Shown: one piece after another, positions 43,507-48,903 of the stretch
Position numbering within the stretch: position 1 is the first letter of the stretch
How the letters are laid out: each line of letters opens with the position of its first letter
Source: an uncultured Desulfosoma sp.
GTDB lineage: Bacteria; Desulfobacterota; Syntrophobacteria; Syntrophobacterales; DSM-9756
Length of the DNA stretch: 48,903 nucleotides
Direction of reading: 5' to 3'
Assembly (NCBI GenBank): GCA_937960435.1
Contig: CALGPN010000023.1
Span: 1-48,903 of the forward strand
Made by a program: the position numbers and the translations under genes
The notes under the pieces: generated by a model
Seen by the model: the letters and a program-made list of their open reading frames with translations, nothing else
What the model was told of the DNA's origin: nothing
Databases searched by the model: none

Positions 43507-46500
43507 CTAGATCGAAAAGGCGACGGGCGCTCGGCCGTTCAGGCTTTTGTGCACCGGGCATGCGGCGCCAAGGCACTCCGGGTTTGCCGCCTGCTTGCGG
43601 CAGCGCAGCGGGAGTTCAGCCCGAAGGGGCCGGTCGAGAAGATCGGCGGAAAGTTCGGCGGCTTTTCGGAGTGCGATCCAGGCCTCCCTTTGGCAGCAGC
43701 GGGCCGCTTCCAACCCCGCGATCTCAGCAAGGACCGCTTGGGTGGCCTGCTGCACCCGGCAGCGCGCCCGAGGTTTTACGGGATTGGCCTGGATCAGGAT
43801 GCTGAAGGCGATCCCTACGCCCACGGCGGCGCCGCAGCATCCCATAAAGCCGCAGGTGCCGCCCGGAATTTGGGCCCCTCGACGCAGGGCCGCCCGAAGG
43901 TCGTCGTCCGTTGCGCGCCCGCCCGCATTGCGAGTGGCCGCGATGATCACCGCCGGAACCAGGGCATGGTGTTCCGGCCCGTGGACCGGGACGGCGGGGT
44001 GGCGGCAGATCTTATCCAGCAGGGCGATGAGGTCCGTTTCCGTGGAAGTCAGGCTCAGGTGCTCGATGGCGGTCAGGGCGTCGGCGGAGTGGCAGGTGTC
44101 GCAGACGAAATGGCCGTTTTCGCACAGGGCATTGGCATCGAGGCTCCGGCCGCAGTAGGCGCACGCCGCCGGGGCTTCTCTTTGCCGGTAAACCAGCGGA
44201 GCGCCGCACACCATGCAGCCGGCGTGGCGTTTGAGAGAAATTCTGACGCCCGGCCCGGAGCCCTCCGCAGGGCTCGCCCCTCGCATTGCCCCGCGCCCCG
44301 TCGGAACGTCCGGCGCCACGGCGCAGCCGCAGGGGGTTTGAGCCTCCTGGTTGGTTACCGCGCCTTTTCCGTCGAGAAGAAAAAGGTGCGCATCCAGGGC
44401 CTCGGCTTCCCACCCGGGAATCCGATACACCGGCCCGGGCACCAAGGTGATCCCGCTCGGACTTTGTACCGCCGCGAAAGGGCCCCGATAGACGACGGCC
44501 GTAAGGGAGCTCGAGGCCGGCTTGTGCGCCTCGAAAGTGAGACTGAAAAACGGATTCCCGTGGACCTCGCGATAGGGAAAGCGCTTGAGCAACCGGATGG
44601 GACCGAACCCCGCTTCCTCCAACAACCCCACCAGGTCCCTCTGGGTCAAGGCGCCGCCGATGCACTCCCCATGGAGCACCGGATCGTTGCGGATGGCCGC
44701 TTCGGGTTCCTCGTCACAGACCACGTCGGACACCACCAGACGACCTCCGGGTCGAAGCGCTCGAAAGATTTCGGCGAAGGCCCGGCGCTTGTCCGTGGAA
44801 AGGTTGAGCACACAATTGGAAACCACCAGATCCGCGCAGGCGTCTCTCATGGGCAGCGCTTCCAATAGAGACTGGAGAAAGGTGACATTGGCGTAGCCGA
44901 GATTTCGCGCCGTCGCCTCGGCGCCCGCTCGCGCCTGCCGCAGCATGGCTTCCAGCATGTCGATGCCGATCACCCGCCCGGTCGGCCCCGCCAGCCGGGA
45001 CGCCATCAAACATTCCACCCCGGCCCCGCAGCCGAGATCCACCACCGTTTCTCCCGGCCGAACCCCGGCATCCACGATGGGGCTCCCGCAGCCGTATCCG
45101 CGCACGCGGTAGGGTTCGGGAATGTGCGCCACCAGTTCGCGCGGATAACACACCGGATTTAGGATGTCTTGCTTCACATCCGTTGCGGCGTCGCGATAAT
45201 AATCGCGCACCGCCCCCAGTTTCGACGGCGCCGCCAGGGCGAGCAGGCAATTGGAATGGGTGAAGACCACCCCGCCGCGACCGTCACAGGTTTCCAGCCG
45301 ATCGCCCATCTTCAGGCGCAGGGCGGGCCGTGACGGCCCGTTCCAGTTCGGAGCTCGACGCGCAATGAGCCACAGGGCGAGCTTTTCGTGCAGCTCGAGA
45401 TAGGGGTCGGCGCCCACAAAGACGCGGTGGCGCACGTAACTGTGATCGGGGTCACCGCCGCCCAGCAAGAACCTCAAGGGATGGGTCAGCTTTGCCGCCG
45501 TTTCCCGCCGGATCTGCTCGAGCACGAAGCTGGTTCGCCAGACCTCTTCCAGATCCCGGCACCAATCGCTGGCCAGTTCCGCAAGGCCTACGAGGGCCGC
45601 CGACGGGTACACCCGCCCGTCCGGCCCAAGAGCCAAGGATTCCCACGCCATGCCGGAACCGTCGTGGCGGGTCCCGGTCGGCGCGAAGACTTGGTTCGCC
45701 AGCGCCTGGATATTGTCCACGTTGAGGCCGCGCCGTTCGGCCCGCTCCAATGCCGCACGCACCACGGGGAAGAGTTCACTCGGGTGCACGAATTCTTGCG
45801 CCGCGCCGCGACCGCGCACGAAATACCACATAAAATGCAAATTGGAGGCGCCCACATCGGCTGCCAGATCCACCAAGGGCACGATTTCGTCGAGATTGCG
45901 CCGGGTCGGACATACGGAAACCGTGAAGGGCACCCCCATTGCCGCCAGCCGACGCATTTCGGCCACGGTCCGGGCGAAGGTCCCCGATCCTCGAATGGCG
46001 TCGTGATGTCGTTCGAGACCGTCCAGACTGATTTGGAGATGCAGCCGGGAATAGTCCCAAGCGTGCCTTTGCAGCACGGGGCGGGCGAGAAGACCGTTGG
46101 TGAGGACCACCACATGGGTTTGCGGAAGGGCCAGAAGCTTTGAGACGATCATCGGAAAATCGGGATGCACGAAGGGTTCGCCGCCCGTCAGGGCAAACAC
46201 TCGGCAGCCCAGTCTCGAGGCTTGTTCGGCGGCTTCCAGCACGCGCGCGGCACTCAGTTCCGGGGCCTCTTTGGGCGAGGACCCGAAAAGGCAGTGGGTG
46301 CAGCTCAGGTTGCAGCGGTTGGTCAGGTGAAACCACAGTTCGCGAAGATGAGTAAGCTCGAGCACGCTCGCCCTGCCCGCGTAGGTGGAGTGGGCGGCAT
46401 CAGGCAGGCGATGGAAGAAACGCCCGACACGAGGGTCGTCGACGGGGAGATTTGCGGACGAAACCTGTTTGAGCAGGCGGTCTCCGGCATCGTTGGGCAC

Positions 46501-46584
46501 GAACCAGCAGGGCGGATCGGGGCGCACGTAGATGGGCGTGTCGTCAAATTCGAATCGCTGCCATTGGGAAGGGTCGAAGGCCAT
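43507..46584 (-). CDS. Radical SAM - SAM-methyltransferase - DUF5714 fusion protein
   Basis: The 1025-residue product has three parts. Residues ~70-410 form a radical SAM domain with C91-x3-C95-x2-C98 (TNRCNLSCTHC) and GGEP at 134-137; the SPASM-like region after ~316 (LALGPDGRVYPSAAL, EEVW) lacks most cluster cysteines. Residues ~455-690 form a class I methyltransferase resembling ArsM, with VVDLGCGAG (514-522), SNCVLNLSTDKR and RPGGRLVVSD. Residues ~785-1012 match DUF5714: a zinc-ribbon-like C790/C793/C808/C811, CENGHFVCDTCHS, HGPEHHALVPAV, GGTCGFMGCCGAAVG, RCC and ECLGAACP. The ATG at 46584 has a GGAGGAAAG ribosome site. The substrate is unknown. Confidence 0.85.
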   Translation of the reverse strand: MAFDPSQWQRFEFDDTPIYVRPDPPCWFVPNDAGDRLLKQVSSANLPVDDPRVGRFFHRLPDAAHSTYAGRASVLELTHLRELWFHLTNRCNLSCTHCLFGSSPKEAPELSAARVLEAAEQASRLGCRVFALTGGEPFVHPDFPMIVSKLLALPQTHVVVLTNGLLARPVLQRHAWDYSRLHLQISLDGLERHHDAIRGSGTFARTVAEMRRLAAMGVPFTVSVCPTRRNLDEIVPLVDLAADVGASNLHFMWYFVRGRGAAQEFVHPSELFPVVRAALERAERRGLNVDNIQALANQVFAPTGTRHDGSGMAWESLALGPDGRVYPSAALVGLAELASDWCRDLEEVWRTSFVLEQIRRETAAKLTHPLRFLLGGGDPDHSYVRHRVFVGADPYLELHEKLALWLIARRAPNWNGPSRPALRLKMGDRLETCDGRGGVVFTHSNCLLALAAPSKLGAVRDYYRDAATDVKQDILNPVCYPRELVAHIPEPYRVRGYGCGSPIVDAGVRPGETVVDLGCGAGVECLMASRLAGPTGRVIGIDMLEAMLRQARAGAEATARNLGYANVTFLQSLLEALPMRDACADLVVSNCVLNLSTDKRRAFAEIFRALRPGGRLVVSDVVCDEEPEAAIRNDPVLHGECIGGALTQRDLVGLLEEAGFGPIRLLKRFPYREVHGNPFFSLTFEAHKPASSSLTAVVYRGPFAAVQSPSGITLVPGPVYRIPGWEAEALDAHLFLLDGKGAVTNQEAQTPCGCAVAPDVPTGRGAMRGASPAEGSGPGVRISLKRHAGCMVCGAPLVYRQREAPAACAYCGRSLDANALCENGHFVCDTCHSADALTAIEHLSLTSTETDLIALLDKICRHPAVPVHGPEHHALVPAVIIAATRNAGGRATDDDLRAALRRGAQIPGGTCGFMGCCGAAVGVGIAFSILIQANPVKPRARCRVQQATQAVLAEIAGLEAARCCQREAWIALRKAAELSADLLDRPLRAELPLRCRKQAANPECLGAACPVHKSLNGRAPVAFSI

Positions 46585-46654
46585 TCGGTTCTTTCCTCCA
46601 TCGGGATCGCGTCGGGGCTCGTTTCCCAAGACTCATCACCGCAATACGAGGGTC

Positions 46655-46668
46655 ATGATAAACATCAT
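46655..46668. promoter_or_regulatory. Candidate FNR/CRP-family operator upstream of the fusion gene
   Basis: ATGATAAACATCAT is an inverted repeat with a TGAT-N4-ATCA core, read on either strand, differing from the FNR consensus TTGAT-N4-ATCAA only at the outer bases. It lies about 70 bp before the radical SAM fusion start in a 183-bp gap. Confidence 0.35.
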
Positions 46669-46767
46669 TTCCCAGGTTTCCATGCCGATGGACTCATCCT
46701 GGGGTCAACCAGTTGGTTTCAATGAGGACTTTCTGGGCGTCGCGGCGGCGAGCGTCTTCCGGCCTCA

Positions 46768-48357
46768 TCACCGGCCGGCCGCAAAGCCCCGAACCGCGTC
46801 ACGGCACGCGCTGAAGAGGGCGATGGGGTCCTGCCGTGCAAAGGCCATCCAACACGAAAAGACCTTTCGGATGAAGGGTGTGAGCCGCTTTCGGTTGCAC
46901 AGGTCGGCCGCCTGACGGATGGCCTCGGCCTGTGTCGGATAGGGGTGGATGGTGTTGCCGATGGCAAGAAGACCCAGTCCGTTGACCATGACCACGCCGA
47001 TCTCGCCGATCATTTCTCCCGCGTGACGGGCCACGATGGTCGCCCCAAGGATTTTGTCGCCGCCTTTTTTCACCAGGACTTTGACGAAACCTTCCTCTTC
47101 GCCGTCGACAATCGCCCGATCCACCTCGCCTAGGGGGCGAAGAAAAGTATCGAACCCGATGCCTTTCTTTAGCGCATCCTGTTCGGACAGGCCCACGTGG
47201 GCGATTTCAGGGTCGGTGTAAGTGACCCAAGGGACGGTGAGTCTGCTCCATTTCTTGCGTCCGAGGAAAAGAGCGTTCTGGATCACGAGGCGCGCGGCGG
47301 CATCGGCGGTGTGGGTAAACTTGTATGGCAGGCAAACGTCGCCTGCGGCGAAGATGCGAGGATTGGAGGTTCGCAGCGTGTCGTCCACCTTGACGCCGCT
47401 CTCATGATCGTATTCCACGCCGGCGGCCTCCAGGTTCAAGCTTTCCACGTTGGGGGATCGGCCGACGCCCACGAGAATTTCATCCACGACCAGTTGTTGC
47501 TCGCGGCCGTCTTCTTCATAGACGATGACCTTGCCTTCCGCCGAACGAAAGGTCCTTGTGAGTTTCGCTTTAAAGATGAGTCGAATGCCCTCCCGAAGAA
47601 AAACGCGCTGCAAGATTTCGGCGGCATCGCGGTCTTCGCGCCCCAGCAGGTGCTCGCCCGCCTCGAAAACGGTGACACGGGAACCAAGCCTCTGAAAAGC
47701 TTGGGACAGTTCCGAACCGATGGGGCCGCCGCCGATGACCGCCAGGCGCCGGGGCCGATCCGTGAGTGAAAAGACGGTTTCATTGGTGAGGTACCCCGTT
47801 TCCTCGAGCCCATCGATGGGGGGCGCTGCCGGACGGGCCCCTGTGGCGATGACGGCCTTGCGGAATCGAAGCGTTTCGCCGGCGACCTCCACGGTGTCTG
47901 AGCCCGTGAACCGGGCTTCCCCTAGGAAGACATCGACCCCAAGACTTTTCAACCGATGTGCGGAATCGTGGCGGCCGATTTTCGCGCGGAGTCTTCTCAG
48001 GCGCTCCATGACCTTCGGGAAATCCACCTGCGCGTTTCCCGGAACGTGGATGCCGTAGGAAGGCGAAAGGCGCACGTCGGCGGCTGCGCGGGCTGAGCGA
48101 AGGAGGGCTTTTGAAGGGACGCAGCCGTAGTTGAGGCAATCGCCTCCCAGGAGGTGCTTTTCGATGAGCGCGACCTTGGCGCCGAGCCCTGCGGCCCCGA
48201 CGGCCGTGACCAACCCGGCCGTGCCGCCGCCGATGACCACGAGGTTATACCTTCCAATGGGTTTGGGGTTTTCCCAGTCGGGAGGGCAAACGTGTGCCAC
48301 CAACGCCCGGTTGTGGGGATCCTCCGGCAGGATTTTTTGACCTGCTTCACTCTTCAT
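46768..48357 (-). CDS. MerA-like pyridine nucleotide-disulfide oxidoreductase
   Basis: The 529-residue class I flavoprotein has an FAD motif YNLVVIGGGTAGLVTA, the redox disulfide GGDCLNYGCVPSKAL, an NAD(P) motif LAVIGGGPIGSELSQAF, AAGDVCLPYKFTHTAD, and a dimer interface with HPYPTQAEAIRQAAD. This is the mercuric-reductase/dihydrolipoamide-dehydrogenase family. It has no N-terminal heavy-metal domain and no C-terminal Cys-Cys pair as in true MerA, so mercury reduction is doubtful. The ATG at 48357 follows GGGAGACGAACC. It is upstream of the radical SAM fusion on the same strand. Confidence 0.9.
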   Translation of the reverse strand: MKSEAGQKILPEDPHNRALVAHVCPPDWENPKPIGRYNLVVIGGGTAGLVTAVGAAGLGAKVALIEKHLLGGDCLNYGCVPSKALLRSARAAADVRLSPSYGIHVPGNAQVDFPKVMERLRRLRAKIGRHDSAHRLKSLGVDVFLGEARFTGSDTVEVAGETLRFRKAVIATGARPAAPPIDGLEETGYLTNETVFSLTDRPRRLAVIGGGPIGSELSQAFQRLGSRVTVFEAGEHLLGREDRDAAEILQRVFLREGIRLIFKAKLTRTFRSAEGKVIVYEEDGREQQLVVDEILVGVGRSPNVESLNLEAAGVEYDHESGVKVDDTLRTSNPRIFAAGDVCLPYKFTHTADAAARLVIQNALFLGRKKWSRLTVPWVTYTDPEIAHVGLSEQDALKKGIGFDTFLRPLGEVDRAIVDGEEEGFVKVLVKKGGDKILGATIVARHAGEMIGEIGVVMVNGLGLLAIGNTIHPYPTQAEAIRQAADLCNRKRLTPFIRKVFSCWMAFARQDPIALFSACRDAVRGFAAGR

Positions 48358-48727
48358 GGTTCGTCTCCCTTGGAATCCGCCGCTTGTCATCGCTACGGCC
48401 GGACCCGCCGGTCTAGGTTTGATGGCGTGCCTGTCCATGCGATGGTTTTTGGGTCGTTTGGTTGCAGACTTGTTCCAGAGCGATGGGTTCACGGGGGAGC
48501 GCAAACCCGCCGAAGGCGCGCTTTGCGCCGCTTCCCCCAAAGCCTGGAAGCCAAGGATCGAAGAATCTCGGCGAAACCTTTTGCCAACTCCTGCAGGCCG
48601 ATCACCGAGTGTCGGATCTTCTCATATCGTGGCTCGCTGGTGAAAGAAATCCATGAGAAGCTAAAAGTTAAAAAAATCGTTGGGCTTCGGTTAAAGGCTT
48701 ACGTGGGCGGAACTCCCAAAGGGGGTG
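48358..48727. other. Non-coding stretch upstream of the MerA-like gene
   Basis: No gene is recognised in 370 bp; the small open frames lack ribosome sites and family similarity. It leads into the repeats at the window's end. Confidence 0.5.
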
Positions 48728-48821
48728 GGCTTAAGCCTCAGGTGTTGGGGTTCGCTGCGCTCACCCGAGCCTACGGCTTAAGCCTCAGGTGTTGGGGTTC
48801 GCTGCGCTCACCCCAACCTAC
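48728..48821. repeat. Two tandem copies of a 47-bp repeat
   Basis: Units 48728-48774 and 48775-48821 are nearly identical and contain GGTGTTGGGGTTCGCTGCGC. GGTT(C)-type and ACCCCAACC-type segments can pair, so each unit can form a hairpin. The two copies differ mainly in CCCGAGCC versus CCCCAACC near the end. Similar elements are widespread interspersed repeats in proteobacterial genomes. Confidence 0.8.
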
Positions 48822-48849
48822 GGCTGCTCCATTGAGGCGGGCGCGTCAT

Positions 48850-48876
48850 TGTAGGGGCGGGCCTTGTGCCCGCCCC
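48850..48876 (-). repeat. Interspersed GC-rich inverted-repeat element, copy 3
   Basis: This is the reverse complement of the unit at 3133-3159, with one mismatch at the end. A further partial copy, GTGCCCGCCCG, follows at 48879-48889. The window ends within this repeat cluster. Confidence 0.75.
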
Positions 48877-48903
48877 ATGTGCCCGCCCGAATCAATCGCC
48901 GTA

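Noticed and set aside
43462-44868. A 468-codon plus-strand open frame
   Set aside because: It is antisense to the DUF5714 and methyltransferase coding parts and has no domain similarity.
1-48903. CRISPR arrays, tRNA and rRNA genes
   Set aside because: No regularly spaced direct repeats and no cloverleaf or rRNA-like sequence were seen by eye; the only tandem repeat has two units without spacers.

Overview
This window looks like chromosomal DNA of a GC-rich, anaerobic Gram-negative bacterium. A sulfate-reducing or syntrophic Desulfobacterota (Syntrophobacterales-like) is the best guess. The inference rests on the combination of sigma-54 response regulators, a selenocysteine elongation factor (SelB), a biotin-type acyl-CoA carboxyltransferase beta subunit of the methylmalonyl-CoA type, a DUF6485 protein and a radical SAM/methyltransferase/DUF5714 protein. 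No rRNA, tRNA or CRISPR array was recognised.

Layout. 1-3.1 kb: a proteasome-fold protein, an NfeD/SPFH membrane pair, cutA and a cysteine-cluster protein. 3.1-4.3 kb: an interspersed GC-rich repeat and an AbiEii-type nucleotidyltransferase toxin with its probable partner. 4.4-13.8 kb: an eight-gene exopolysaccharide operon on the minus strand. It runs from a predicted sigma-70 promoter through a Wzz-like protein, UDP-glucuronate decarboxylase, Wzx-like flippase, Wzy/ligase, two GT4 enzymes, a WecG/TagA enzyme and a WcaJ-like initiating transferase. 13.8-17.3 kb: two small proteins and the TrkA/TrkH potassium system. 17.3-25.7 kb: acyl-CoA ligase, nucleotidyltransferase, MltG, SelB, a Dabb protein, an uncharacterised protein and the carboxyltransferase. 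25.9-30.3 kb: RarA, a histidine kinase and an NtrC-type regulator with an atypical C-terminus.

30.6-41.2 kb is a coherent envelope-stress or metal-type module. A Zra-like histidine kinase and sigma-54 response regulator read leftward. Divergently, a ZraP/CpxP-like periplasmic protein, an outer-membrane factor, a membrane-fusion protein and an RND permease form one overlapping operon. A well-formed -24/-12 (sigma-54) promoter lies just before the ZraP-like gene and a palindromic candidate activator site lies further upstream, so the two-component system probably controls the pump. A SHOCT-domain membrane protein follows.

41.2-48.9 kb is accessory DNA. It holds remnants of two insertion sequences (ISAs1-like and IS1182-like), a PIN-domain toxin pair, and a 1025-residue fusion of radical SAM, SAM-methyltransferase and DUF5714 domains. 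A broken, internally deleted copy of that gene's 3' part lies 2 kb away. A MerA-like flavoprotein disulfide reductase precedes the fusion gene. The window ends in a 47-bp tandem repeat and another copy of the repeat seen near 3.1 kb.

The most promising under-described items are the three-domain radical SAM/methyltransferase/DUF5714 protein with its partial duplicate, and the ZraPSR-like, sigma-54-driven RND efflux module. All calls come from reading the sequence by eye; no database search was run.
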